From assembly GCA_910584915.1 (NCBI GenBank), contig CAJUDM010000015.1:1-64000 (forward strand): a stretch of DNA of 64,000 nt, read 5' to 3'. This document shows positions 8,587 through 18,039 of the stretch, piece by piece (position 1 is the stretch's first letter; each line of letters starts with the position of its first letter). The position numbers and the translations under genes are program-made. The DNA is from an uncultured Lachnospiraceae bacterium. Its GTDB lineage: Bacteria; Bacillota; Clostridia; Lachnospirales; Lachnospiraceae. The notes below the pieces were generated by a model that saw only the letters and a program-made list of their open reading frames with translations, ran no database searches and had not been told where the DNA came from.

Positions 8587-9339
8587 CTACCTTTTTACCG
8601 GATTATAAAAAAACTCCCCCATTCTCTCCTTAAAGACAACACTGCGTCTTTGAGAAAACGGAAGGCAATCCCCGTTTTGCAGGATCAGTTCCCTTTTTCC
8701 CATCTTTCGGATCTTATCAAAATTTACCATGATCCCCCTGCTGCATGTCTCAAAACCAAAGGGACGCATTCTCTCCTCCAGTTCACCGAATATGCCCGGA
8801 TATAAAAAAATGCCCTTTTCTGTCACTATTTTAAGTAACCGTTCCCTTTTTATGCTCTCAAAATAGACGATATCCCGCACCGGCAGTCTCACGACCTGCT
8901 TTTTTTCCTTATCCTCCGGGAATATCCAGCTGGCATCGGGAAAAGAAACCCACATATCCTGCAGATCTTCTCTCGTCCTCAAAAACTCTTCCATCTGCTT
9001 CTCCAAAAGATCTCTCTCCACAGGCTTGGTCAGAAAAGCAAAAGCGTGGGACTGATTGACCGCATTGCCGCACTCTTCCCTGAGATATGTCTGAAAAATA
9101 ATCTTTGCATTCCTGTTTTTCCAGTACAGTTTTTTCCCTATTTCGATCCCATTCTCTCCCGCCAGCCTGATATCCATAAAAATAAGGTCGAAAGAGACCG
9201 GTGAATCCAATAATTCTTCCCCGGTCTCAAACGCCTGAATATTGCAGCGGAGAGAGAAACGTTCCATCACATCTCTGATCAGCTCCTGCATTTTACATAA
9301 ATCTTCTGCCTCATCATCACAGACTGCTATCTGCAGCAT
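8587..9339 (-). CDS. LytTR-family response regulator
   Basis: 250 aa. The receiver domain (1-120) starts IAVCDDEAEDL and carries the phospho-acceptor in LIFMDIRLAGENG. The LytTR DNA-binding domain (about 145-245) has RDIVYFESIKRERLLKIVT and ends SQRRSVVFKERMGEFF. It is the first gene of the operon with the GHKL kinase and has a GGGGG-type ribosome site. Targets are unknown. The proteins at 4514-7083 lie downstream on the same strand but beyond a terminator. Confidence 0.88.
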   Translation of the reverse strand: MLQIAVCDDEAEDLCKMQELIRDVMERFSLRCNIQAFETGEELLDSPVSFDLIFMDIRLAGENGIEIGKKLYWKNRNAKIIFQTYLREECGNAVNQSHAFAFLTKPVERDLLEKQMEEFLRTREDLQDMWVSFPDASWIFPEDKEKKQVVRLPVRDIVYFESIKRERLLKIVTEKGIFLYPGIFGELEERMRPFGFETCSRGIMVNFDKIRKMGKRELILQNGDCLPFSQRRSVVFKERMGEFFYNPVKR

Positions 9340-9549
9340 ACCGTTTCCCCCGTTTTAATCTTTTATTCTCGCGAACAATGAGCCAGTCGCCGCACTCCAT
9401 GCTGACCCCGATCAATGTGAGCCTATCTGAGACTTTCGCATCAGCCTCTTCCCCTATTCTTTGCGGGAATAAAAGCATGAGACTGATGGAGCGCATTGCT
9501 GTACCACATGTCAGTCTCTACTCCCTGCAGCACATCTTTCTGCTCTTCC

Positions 9550-10980
9550 TCAAAGATCATAGTACATCGCAAACTCTGCCGGCGTCGGGATCTCCCCCGC
9601 CTTCTTCGCCTCCGCACGCTTTCTCGCCGTCCAGACATCGATCAGCCTCTCCGGGAACACGCCGCCCTTTGTCAGATAGGCGTGGTCCGCCTCCAGCGCG
9701 TCGAGCGCCTCCTCCAGACTCTTCGGCAGTCCCTTGATCTTCTTCTGTTCCTCGGCGGATAAAGTATATAAATTAAAGTCGTAGGGTCCCCAGCCCATGG
9801 CGGCGGGATCGATCTTCTTCTCGATACCGTCCAGTCCCGCCATCAGGATCGCCGCATACGCGTAATAAGGATTTGCCGTGGCATCCGGGTTTCGCAGCTC
9901 AAACCGCTTTGTCTCCGGGGATTTCGCGTAAGCCGGGATCCGGATCACCGCGCTCCTGTTGGATGTGGCATAGCCGATGGTCACCGGCGCCTCATAGCCC
10001 GGCACCAGCCGCTTGAAGGAATTGGTGGAAGGATTCGTGAAGGCGCACAGCGACGCAATATGCGTCAACAGGCCACCGATAAAATAATGCGCCGTCCGGC
10101 TTAAGCCCGAGTAGCCGTTCTCATCGTAGAATATCGGCTTTCCGTCCTTCTTCAACAGCATATGTACATGCATGCCGCTGCCCGCCTCCTGATAGATGGG
10201 CTTTGGCAGGAACGTGGCGGTCTTTCCCTCCTTCGCCGCCATATTTTTGATGATATATTTGATGATCATCGTATTGTCAGCCATCTCGGGCATATCCGCC
10301 AGCTCCACCTCGATCTCCATCTGTCCCGGGCCGCCCACTTCGTGATGATGGTATTTTACCTTGATGCCCCAGTCTTCCATCTCCATACAGATGCGGCTCC
10401 TGAGATCGTACCCCACATCCTGGGGAGCCGCCACATGGTAGCCGCCCTGATGAGGCACCTCAAAACCGTTGTTGCCCGGATTGTCAAGGCTCCTGTTCCA
10501 CGCCGCCTGCTTCGTGTCGATCCGGTAGCCGCACTGCCTCGGCGATACCTCGTAGCGCGCCGAGTCAAACAGATAAAACTCAAACTCCGGCCCGATGATC
10601 ATGGAATCCGCGATGCCGCTCTCCCGCATGTACTCCACCGCCCGCAGGGAGACATTCTTCGGGTACTGATCGAAGGGCTTATTCTCCTCCTTCCCGATCA
10701 CGCAGACGTTCCCGCACATCGTGAGCGTCGGCACCTCCGCAAACGGGTCCACATACGCCGTATCCGGGTCCGGCAGAAACACCATGTCGCTCTTCTCGAT
10801 CGGCGCGTACCCGTAGTTGGAACCGTCGAAACCGATGCCGTAGCGGAACGTATTCTCGTCGAACCGCTCCACCGGTATCGTGATGTGCCGCCAGCGCCCA
10901 TCGATGTCCGTCATCTTGAAATCGATCATACGGATCTGCTTTTCCTCGCACAATTTCCTGATTTCTTTGCTCTTGTCCAT
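9550..10980 (-). CDS. glnA: Glutamine synthetase, type I
   Basis: 476 aa, a full-length GSI enzyme that makes glutamine from glutamate, ammonia and ATP. The N-terminal beta-grasp part includes GFDGSNYGYAPIEKSDM. The catalytic part has GPEFEFYLF, VGGPGQMEIE, GSGMHVHMLL, NPSTNSFKRLVPGYEAP and RFELRNPD. The C-terminal region reads NLYTLSAEE and ends AEFAMYYDL, which resembles the GSI-beta (adenylylated) branch more than the short Bacillus type, with the Tyr of the adenylylation motif kept. No glnR or amtB lies beside it. AGGAGAGG precedes the start. Confidence 0.95.
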   Translation of the reverse strand: MDKSKEIRKLCEEKQIRMIDFKMTDIDGRWRHITIPVERFDENTFRYGIGFDGSNYGYAPIEKSDMVFLPDPDTAYVDPFAEVPTLTMCGNVCVIGKEENKPFDQYPKNVSLRAVEYMRESGIADSMIIGPEFEFYLFDSARYEVSPRQCGYRIDTKQAAWNRSLDNPGNNGFEVPHQGGYHVAAPQDVGYDLRSRICMEMEDWGIKVKYHHHEVGGPGQMEIEVELADMPEMADNTMIIKYIIKNMAAKEGKTATFLPKPIYQEAGSGMHVHMLLKKDGKPIFYDENGYSGLSRTAHYFIGGLLTHIASLCAFTNPSTNSFKRLVPGYEAPVTIGYATSNRSAVIRIPAYAKSPETKRFELRNPDATANPYYAYAAILMAGLDGIEKKIDPAAMGWGPYDFNLYTLSAEEQKKIKGLPKSLEEALDALEADHAYLTKGGVFPERLIDVWTARKRAEAKKAGEIPTPAEFAMYYDL

Positions 10981-11238
10981 AACTTATTCCTCTCCTTATC
11001 CCTTAGTATTATTGAATGTTGTTATGTCCTCTTACCATCAGAAGCAATATAGGCAAATTTTGCCCCAACTGCTTCTTTTACCAAATTTAACTTCTATTTT
11101 TGTAACTCTATCTTCTGTAGTGTACGGTCACAGGAAAGAGCTCAAGATAATCCATTTAAATATTCATCAATATATTCTATATTTTTATCATCTTATATGA
11201 AACAATAATAAAAATCTGCTTTCAGTATATCATAAACT

Positions 11239-11345
11239 CGCAAACCCGCGCTTTCAGCTCTTTCTGTCCGATTTCATCGGACGTTTGCTCGTTAATGTCT
11301 ACAGAAAAGCAAATGTCCGCTTCGCAGCCACTTGCTTTTCTTTTG
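11239..11345. repeat. Cluster of hairpins in a 500-base intergenic region
   Basis: Nested inverted repeats. GCAAAC..GTTTGC encloses a perfect GTCCGAT-TTC-ATCGGAC hairpin (11266-11282). Next to it AGAAAAGCAA pairs with TTGCTTTTCT (11303-11341). The rest of the glnA upstream spacer (10981-11487) is AT-rich, and I see nothing else firm in it. Confidence 0.5.
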
Positions 11346-11487
11346 TGAACATTATATCATCAATATTGTGACAAGAAAAGTATCATTTCTAACTCGTCTG
11401 CGGTCCGAGGCTTTACACCTTTCAGTGAATCTATTATAATATAAGCGAATCAACAAGCATAAATAACAACAGAAAACAGGTGATCCT

Positions 11488-11673
11488 ATGACCGAAAAAG
11501 AAGTAATCCAGAAAAGCATTGAAGAATTTTCGCGTCTTCAAAAGTATATGATCCTGACAGATGATAAAGATTCACCGGCATATAAAGAAATGTATGAAAG
11601 ATACATTGACCTGAAAACAATACTGACGGCTTCCGGTGTCAATGTAACCGAACTTGACAGAGTGAAAGCATAA
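11488..11673 (+). CDS. Small hypothetical protein, 61 aa
   Basis: Soluble, charged and probably all-helical. The sequence begins MTEKEVIQKSIEEFSRLQKY and has no cysteine or membrane stretch. A modest AGGTG ribosome site lies upstream. It sits 32 bases before the PARG-like gene on the same strand, so it is likely co-transcribed and may be an accessory to it. No family recognised. Confidence 0.6.
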   Translation: MTEKEVIQKSIEEFSRLQKYMILTDDKDSPAYKEMYERYIDLKTILTASGVNVTELDRVKA

Positions 11674-11705
11674 ACCAAGACTCCACGCAAAAACGAGGTT
11701 GAACT

Positions 11706-12557
11706 ATGGACAGAAAAGCAATGGCGCAGGAGACAATAAACATACTAAACCGGGGATACTATGAACCAACCGTCAAAAAGAGTGCCGGACAAAATGCGCA
11801 AAAGCGGCAGATTACCATAAAAGACGCCATGGAGCGCTCCATAGAACGCAGTTTCCTGATCACTCCTGACGAGGGAGAGAACATTCTTGAAAAATATCAT
11901 GCATGCGCAACATGCGCCGGACCGGAGATAAGGGTTGAAAATATTTCCACGATAGGAGCTGTCCGCCTGCTGGCGATGGAAGGGAAATCAGATATCGGCG
12001 TGCTGAACTTTGCCAGCGCCAAAAATCCGGGCGGCGGTTTCTTAAACGGGGCAAACGCTCAGGAGGAAAGCCTCGCCGTATCCGGCACTCTCTATCCCTC
12101 CCTGACAGCACACGAAGAGTACTACAAAGAAAACCGGGCTAATCCATCGATGATGTATCTGGACTACGCCATCTATTCCCCGGAAGTGGTATTTTTCCGC
12201 GACGAGAGTTTCCGCCTGGCGGAAACACCGGTGAAAGCTTCCGTGCTGACTCTGCCGGCAGTCAATATGGGGCAGGTGCTTTTAAAGGGAGAAAACGTAC
12301 CGGAAGCCAAAAGGGTGATGCGCCGGAGAATGAAGCTGGCTCTGGGGATCTTTGCGGAACAAAAGGCAAAGCATCTGGTGCTCGGCGCCTATGGATGCGG
12401 CGTATTTCGAAACGATCCCGCCGAGATAGCTCTCTGGTGGAAAGAACTGCTGGAAGAGGGGATGGGACAATACTTTGATTCCGTATTTCACGCTGTCCTG
12501 GACAACTCAAAAGAAAAACGCTGCATCCGGGCATTTCAGGAGCGGACTTTGGTGTAA
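11706..12557 (+). CDS. TIGR02452-type microbial PARG / macro-fold protein
   Basis: 283 aa. The poly(ADP-ribose) glycohydrolase signature is intact: NFASAKNPGGGFLNGANAQEESL, with the GGG loop at about 109-111 and the catalytic QEE at about 119-121. VNMGQVL and LVLGAYGCGVFRNDP complete the macro fold. Such proteins remove ADP-ribose or bind related NAD products, and bacterial copies often occur in defence or toxin-antidote settings. Here the only partner is the 61-aa gene before it. A hairpin terminator follows at 12579. Confidence 0.85.
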   Translation: MDRKAMAQETINILNRGYYEPTVKKSAGQNAQKRQITIKDAMERSIERSFLITPDEGENILEKYHACATCAGPEIRVENISTIGAVRLLAMEGKSDIGVLNFASAKNPGGGFLNGANAQEESLAVSGTLYPSLTAHEEYYKENRANPSMMYLDYAIYSPEVVFFRDESFRLAETPVKASVLTLPAVNMGQVLLKGENVPEAKRVMRRRMKLALGIFAEQKAKHLVLGAYGCGVFRNDPAEIALWWKELLEEGMGQYFDSVFHAVLDNSKEKRCIRAFQERTLV

Positions 12558-12578
12558 AACCGCCGAAATTCGCCCCGG

Positions 12579-12613
12579 TGTCCCGAATACTATATATTAT
12601 TCGGGACATTTTA
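12579..12613 (+). terminator. Terminator after the PARG-like gene
   Basis: TGTCCCGAATA pairs perfectly with TATTCGGGACA, followed by a short T-run (TTTT). The surface-protein gene converges from the other side. Confidence 0.65.
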
Positions 12614-12654
12614 CAAGTCAAAGGCAGATAGTTCCGGTCATGCTGCTCATTTTC

Positions 12655-15600
12655 CTACTCCCTTTCCCCATCCTTTTTCTTCCGCACTATAAAATATACA
12701 CCAGCGCCCACACTGATCACAGCCACGCCGATCACAGCCATCAACCACATTCCCCACGGCTGTCCTTCCTGCGGGTTTTTGTCTGTCGCTGTCCCGTTTC
12801 CGGCAGTCCCGCCTTTTTCGTCCGGCTGTGCGGATTCCGCAGCGCTGTCTCCTTCTTCCCCATCCCCGTCTATCTCGATCACGTAATCGGACGCATGGGT
12901 AAAGGCAAGGGACGCCGTGCCGTCTGCCGATACCTCGTCCGCGCAGATAAATTCAAGCTCCCCGGTGTTTTCGTTGTAGTAGTACAGGCTCGCGGTATAT
13001 CCCGCATTTTCCCTGCCCAGGTCTATCGAAAGCACTGCTGTAAAGCCGAACTCCCCTTCATAGGCGAGGCTGATCTGGATGCTGTAACGCTCCCCGGTGA
13101 CGTTGTTCACGATGTCAACCGGCACGGTGTCTACACCCGTCTTTACGGAAAAGTCAATATCTCCTGCACTGTCCGGGGATGTATTTCCCGTGACGCTCTT
13201 TCCGTCCACGCTCCAGAGGATGCCGCTGCCCATGTCGAAGGTGACGGTGATGTCCTTTCCTTTGATCCTGTCAAAAATATCCCGGGGTACCACGGTGGAG
13301 CCGTTCATATCCACGTTGATCGTGCTGCCCTCCTGCGCCTTTTCCTCCTCGGCGCGGATCACATCCCAGCCGATCTTGCCGTCCGCACCTTTGATGAAGG
13401 GCTGTCTCGTCCCCTGCATGGACACTCCTGCGCCGTTTTTCTGACCTGCTGTATTTCCATTCCCCGGATTTGTCGGTGCTTTCCCTGTCCCCGGTGCGGC
13501 TCCGTTCCCCGGATCGGTGTTTTCCGCTGGCGGGATCACGGGGCTCTGCGGCGCAGTATTTCCGTTGACCGGATTTTTGCTTCCACTGCCCTTTCCGCCG
13601 CTGTTCCCACTGCCGCCGGAATTTCCGCCGCTGTTGCCGGAACTACCCGAGCCGCCGGTGCTTCCGCCGCTGTTGCGGGTATAGTCAGCCTTTACTGTCA
13701 CCGATTTCGCCGGCATGGTAAAGGTCGCCGTCCTCGCCCTGCTGTCGACAAAGACGACGCCGTCTCCACTGCTCCAGCCGGTAAAGGTGTAGCCGCTCCT
13801 GTCATGTGCCGTGACCGTCACGGTGTCCCCCTCGGCATATTCGCCGCCGCCCGCGCCGTCCGTCACGGTGACGGTGTAAAGGCGTTCCACGATACGCAGG
13901 GTGCCGTTTACGTAGGTGATCCGGTAACTTCCGCCGTTTCGCAGGGTGCCGCCGCTTATCGCGATGTCATATTTTCCGAGGATATTCGTATTCTGCGCGC
14001 CGGCTGTCACAGCCGGAGCTGTCGTAAAGGTATCACCGTTCACCAGGCCGTCCGCCCGCCAGGTCAATGCAGGCATGGGATTCCCCTTCGCGACAGTCTT
14101 GTTTTCGGCGGTCACGGTCAGCGCTTTTTTCCCAACAATAACATACCTGTCTGCGGAAGCCTCGTTGTAATCGCTGTCCCCCTCTTTTACGGCGGTGACG
14201 GTGGCTGTGCCCGCCCCGACAATGACCGCCCTGTCATCCTCTATGCGGATCACCTTCTCATCAGAGCTTTCATAACTGACCGCGCCGCCGCCGTTTCCGC
14301 CGGTGGTTTTCAGGGTGATGGCGGCGTCGCCATAGGTTTTATCCCCGATCGCATCCAGGGAGAAATTCTGCTGGTTCTGCTTCGCCGCATCAAAGGTGAA
14401 TTCCCGGCTCTCAGCTTCCTTATAATTGCTGTCGCCTGTATAAACCGCTTTTATTGTATACGTTTTATCCGAGAGCCCGTTCCATGTGTAAGATGCCGTG
14501 CCGTCACTGTTTAACGCGGCTGTCCCCAGCTTCGTTCCCACATTGTCCGTGCAGTCTACGAATGTCACCGTTCCTGTGGGGAAAGCGCCCGCGCCTGCCT
14601 TTGCCATATCCACGGTGAGCACCGCCTGCCGGCTGTCTTTGCCGCCGGAGAGCGCCGCCCTGACGCTGACCGCAGGAACCGCCTGCTCCACTGTGACTGG
14701 CACCTTTTTTGTCACATCTGTGATCGCCTCATAGTTTTGCTCCGTCTCTTCACTCGCTGTAAATACGACCGTATAGCCGGTGTTATTCACAGTCGGCACC
14801 GCGCCGCCGCTTTCCCATGCAAATGTACCGTACTTCGTACTGCCGCCGGTCAGGGCGCTGTCAGACAGCCTTTGCCCGTAGGTGATGCCGCCCGCCGCAG
14901 GATAAGTGATCGCCGGAGCGGACGCTTTGTCGATGCGCAGAGTCAGCCACTCAGACACGGCGGCTTTATAGTTTTCCTGCTCCGCAATGCCCGCTTTGAT
15001 TTTGTATGTTCCGGCATTGGTCGGCAGGGCAGAACCGGAATAATTCCCATATTCATAATGGATTGCTCCGCTATAGGTTTGATTATTTACCAGTGTCACA
15101 GTCGGTTTAACGTTCGCGGGCTGACCGGTGTATGCCACCGTTATCTCGTCTTTTGCCCATGCAACCGTGGGCGCGGCTTTTTCGATAGCAAATGTCTTTT
15201 TGACCGTTCCCGCGTAAATTCCTTTGCCGGTGACGGTGATCTGAACCGTTCCGGCATTGGTGAAGTCCCGGGAACTATAGATAATATCGTAATCTGTCCC
15301 CTCTGTCAGAGACACTCCCCCACCCTTAACGGTTATGGTCGGTTTCTGTTCCGCGCCGTTGTAGATGGCGCCCGCCGCAGACAGTGTCACCATGTCCGCC
15401 GTCAGCGGATCGGGAACGACCGTAACCTTTACCGCCGTCTCCGCCCCCGCCATGTTGTTGTTCTCAACGAATTTTACAGTCAGGGTAAACTTCCCGTCCT
15501 GCCCTTTTTGTCCCTGCCTCAGCACATCAGCGGCAGAGACGGTCATGGTGTAACTGCCGTCCGCGCCCGCAGACGCCGCTTCGGACACCTGCGTACTATC

Positions 15601-17862
15601 CACAGACACCGCCATCTGTCCCGCAGCCGGCTCTCCAAAGCCGCCCTGCAGGCGAGCCGCTTTCCTCGGAGCCGCCCCGGTCGCGGTGGGCGTTGCCCTG
15701 ACGGTGATGGTATCGCCGGCGGTGAAATTGGCACACTCTGTGTTATCTTTATAGGTTTTCGCAACGCCGCTCCCGACAAACTGTGTGCCGGACTGCCGGA
15801 GCGCGATGGTTTTCATAAAAGTATTCGCACTGTCACTTTCATTCGTATAAGTGGCGGTATAGGTCAAATCGTCTGTTTTCGCGACTTCCACTTTCCAGCC
15901 GCTGACCGCGAAGGTCTTCCCGCAGAGCGTGATCCCGCCGTCAACAGCAACCTTTCCGGCAATTTCCTCCGTCCTGTCCTTCCCGTTGTAATAGATGCCG
16001 TCGGGGACAGAGACCATATCCTCCGTCAGATTTTCGGTGGTGAACGTCCCGCCGCCGGTGAGGGTGCCGCTCCCGGACAGGCTTGCGCCGGCGGGGATAT
16101 GCAGGGAGCAGCCCGCGGGGACAGCGTAGTTCCCGTCAAGGGTTACATCGCCGTACACAGTCCCCGCGCCGTTCTCAAAGACGATGCCGGTGGTTTTGGT
16201 GACGGCCGCTGTGCCACTGGCGTTCCCGCCGTTGCCGATGGGGTCGCCTGCATAGTCGCCGCTGGCGTTCCCCTCGCCGCCTTTGGCGTCCACAATGCCG
16301 CCGGTAATATTGACAGTGCCGGTGCCGCCGGTGCAGGTAACGGTGTTTCCCATAAATTCAGCGCTGTACCCGCCGCCGCCGCCAATGCCCGCGGCATAGA
16401 TACCTCCCACGGCGGTCACTGTGCCGCCGCTGATGTTGACAGTGCCGCTGCCGGACGCATAGTTGGCGCCAATGCCAGCGCCGCCGCCACCGATACCTGC
16501 ACCTCTTTCACTGCCTGTAGCACGAACTGTACCGCCATGAATGGTGATATTCCCGGTGCCGCCATTTGTTTGACCACTGCCGCCGCCAATGCCGGCTCCG
16601 CCAGTAATATCCGAATGAGACGTCGCTGTGATGCTGCCGCCGTAGATGGTGATGCTGTTCGCGCTACCGCCGTTCTCGCCACCGCCGCCGATGCCCGCGC
16701 CGGTGGTATTCCCTTCGCCGCTGTCAGCGGTGATCGTGCCGCCATAGATAGTGACAGCGCCGCTGTCGCCACCCTTTCCATAGTTAGTAGAACCGCCGCC
16801 GATTCCCGCGCCGCCCAAATTCGGCTTACCTAAATTATCATTCGCAACGCCGCCGGTGGCGTTGATTATGCCGCCATGAATAGTAATGTTGCCACTATCA
16901 AAGGAGGTGGTGCTTCCGCCGATGCCCGCGGCGGCATAATAAATATAGTTCTCCCTATCAACGACACTGGCGCCGGTGGCATTCAGCGTGCCGCCGTTTT
17001 CGGACTGGGCATAGATGGCCAGACTGTTGCCGGTGGTCACCACAATGCCCTTTTCCGCGTTCAGGACGCAGCCGTCCGTCAGGATCAGGTTTACCGCGCC
17101 GCTGACAGTGACAGGTTCTGAAATGGTGACAGAGCCGTTCACCGCATACCAGCCCGCAGTCCATGTGACCGCTCCGGCGCTGTCAGCAACAACCGTACAG
17201 TTTTCGGCTGTCTTCGTGGCAAAGGCCACTTTGCTGCTGCCCCCGTCCCAGGCTGCCTCCCGATAATCGACGGAAACCTCTCCCGCCGCCGGGTCAGAGT
17301 CGTTGGCTCCATCCAACACCTCCTGCAGCGCATAACAGCGTGATAAGTCGATCTCGCCCTGTTCGTCCTCGGCCAGTTCCCGATAGAGCGCAAGGATCTC
17401 CTCAAGCTGCGCCTGCACCCCGTCCGCATTGTCCGACCTGATATCCGCCGCATCCGGCAGGGCGGCGATCAGCTCCTCAACAGGACAGATACGGCACTCA
17501 TAAGTACACGGGCTCCCCTCACCGTCCTCCGATTCCGGTATGTAACCGCAGGTATCATCATGCTCATGATGGCAGTCCAGCCTCTCCGCGGTACTGCCGT
17601 CTTCTTCCTCCACCGTCCTGTAACAGTCCTCCGTATGCGCATGGGCACACTCATGCCCCGGCTCCGCTTCTTTATAGCCACAGTCCCTCGTATGCGACCT
17701 GTGGTGAACGCAGGGGCCCGATACGGATTCTTCCGCATACGCCCATGCAGGGTACAACCCCACGCACAGGACCAACGCCATTATGACGCTCAAAATTCTG
17801 CGTGGTATTATGATATCTTTCTCCCTGCTTCTCTTTTTTCTCTGTTTTCCTGTGTTTCTCAT
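12655..17862 (-). CDS. Giant secreted, C-terminally membrane-anchored surface protein, 1735 aa
   Basis: The start is set at 17862 (MRNTGKQRKKR) because AGGAGG precedes it; a longer frame upstream lacks a ribosome site. A basic N terminus and hydrophobic helix (RRILSVIMALVLCVGLYPAWAYA) form a signal peptide. Next comes a Cys/His-rich stretch with repeated H-x-H-x-x-x-C spacing. Residues ~270-580 are a glycine-rich beta-helix-like region with many GAGIGGG turns. Ig-like and MBG-type domains follow (KTVAKGNPMPALTW), then an InlB-type repeat (YTFTGWSSGDG), a Gly/Ser linker, another beta domain, and a final helix ending VRKKKDGERE. No LPXTG motif, so anchoring is by the helix. Likely an adhesin or matrix protein. 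Confidence 0.85.
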   Translation of the reverse strand: MRNTGKQRKKRSREKDIIIPRRILSVIMALVLCVGLYPAWAYAEESVSGPCVHHRSHTRDCGYKEAEPGHECAHAHTEDCYRTVEEEDGSTAERLDCHHEHDDTCGYIPESEDGEGSPCTYECRICPVEELIAALPDAADIRSDNADGVQAQLEEILALYRELAEDEQGEIDLSRCYALQEVLDGANDSDPAAGEVSVDYREAAWDGGSSKVAFATKTAENCTVVADSAGAVTWTAGWYAVNGSVTISEPVTVSGAVNLILTDGCVLNAEKGIVVTTGNSLAIYAQSENGGTLNATGASVVDRENYIYYAAAGIGGSTTSFDSGNITIHGGIINATGGVANDNLGKPNLGGAGIGGGSTNYGKGGDSGAVTIYGGTITADSGEGNTTGAGIGGGGENGGSANSITIYGGSITATSHSDITGGAGIGGGSGQTNGGTGNITIHGGTVRATGSERGAGIGGGGAGIGANYASGSGTVNISGGTVTAVGGIYAAGIGGGGGYSAEFMGNTVTCTGGTGTVNITGGIVDAKGGEGNASGDYAGDPIGNGGNASGTAAVTKTTGIVFENGAGTVYGDVTLDGNYAVPAGCSLHIPAGASLSGSGTLTGGGTFTTENLTEDMVSVPDGIYYNGKDRTEEIAGKVAVDGGITLCGKTFAVSGWKVEVAKTDDLTYTATYTNESDSANTFMKTIALRQSGTQFVGSGVAKTYKDNTECANFTAGDTITVRATPTATGAAPRKAARLQGGFGEPAAGQMAVSVDSTQVSEAASAGADGSYTMTVSAADVLRQGQKGQDGKFTLTVKFVENNNMAGAETAVKVTVVPDPLTADMVTLSAAGAIYNGAEQKPTITVKGGGVSLTEGTDYDIIYSSRDFTNAGTVQITVTGKGIYAGTVKKTFAIEKAAPTVAWAKDEITVAYTGQPANVKPTVTLVNNQTYSGAIHYEYGNYSGSALPTNAGTYKIKAGIAEQENYKAAVSEWLTLRIDKASAPAITYPAAGGITYGQRLSDSALTGGSTKYGTFAWESGGAVPTVNNTGYTVVFTASEETEQNYEAITDVTKKVPVTVEQAVPAVSVRAALSGGKDSRQAVLTVDMAKAGAGAFPTGTVTFVDCTDNVGTKLGTAALNSDGTASYTWNGLSDKTYTIKAVYTGDSNYKEAESREFTFDAAKQNQQNFSLDAIGDKTYGDAAITLKTTGGNGGGAVSYESSDEKVIRIEDDRAVIVGAGTATVTAVKEGDSDYNEASADRYVIVGKKALTVTAENKTVAKGNPMPALTWRADGLVNGDTFTTAPAVTAGAQNTNILGKYDIAISGGTLRNGGSYRITYVNGTLRIVERLYTVTVTDGAGGGEYAEGDTVTVTAHDRSGYTFTGWSSGDGVVFVDSRARTATFTMPAKSVTVKADYTRNSGGSTGGSGSSGNSGGNSGGSGNSGGKGSGSKNPVNGNTAPQSPVIPPAENTDPGNGAAPGTGKAPTNPGNGNTAGQKNGAGVSMQGTRQPFIKGADGKIGWDVIRAEEEKAQEGSTINVDMNGSTVVPRDIFDRIKGKDITVTFDMGSGILWSVDGKSVTGNTSPDSAGDIDFSVKTGVDTVPVDIVNNVTGERYSIQISLAYEGEFGFTAVLSIDLGRENAGYTASLYYYNENTGELEFICADEVSADGTASLAFTHASDYVIEIDGDGEEGDSAAESAQPDEKGGTAGNGTATDKNPQEGQPWGMWLMAVIGVAVISVGAGVYFIVRKKKDGERE

Positions 17863-18039
17863 GTATGTACTACCTCCTGTTTTGCATAAAGCAGACTCAA
17901 AACCACTCGCTTTTTTTATGTGTTTTCGCTGTTTTTTTCTTCTGCTTTGACTGTATTTCCGTCCTGAAGGCTGTGGTTTTAAGTCTGCTTTTAACCACTC
18001 GCCGAAAATATTCTCTATCTGCGCCAAAAATCACCCGCG

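Noticed and set aside
9340..9549. Open frames on both strands between the LytTR regulator and glnA
   Set aside because: No ribosome site and no recognisable domain; treated as a non-coding spacer of unknown content.
10162..11052. 296-codon plus-strand frame over glnA
   Set aside because: Antisense shadow of a well-supported glutamine synthetase gene, with His/Arg-rich nonsense composition.
12655..12800. LPXTG sortase signal at the end of the surface protein
   Set aside because: The residues before the last helix read QEGQPWGMW; no LPXTG or close variant is present.
12475..16833. Two long plus-strand open frames (12475-14514 and 14737-16833) opposite the giant surface gene
   Set aside because: Arg/His/Ala-rich composition, no ribosome sites and no domains; they mirror the repetitive, GC-rich surface-protein gene on the other strand.
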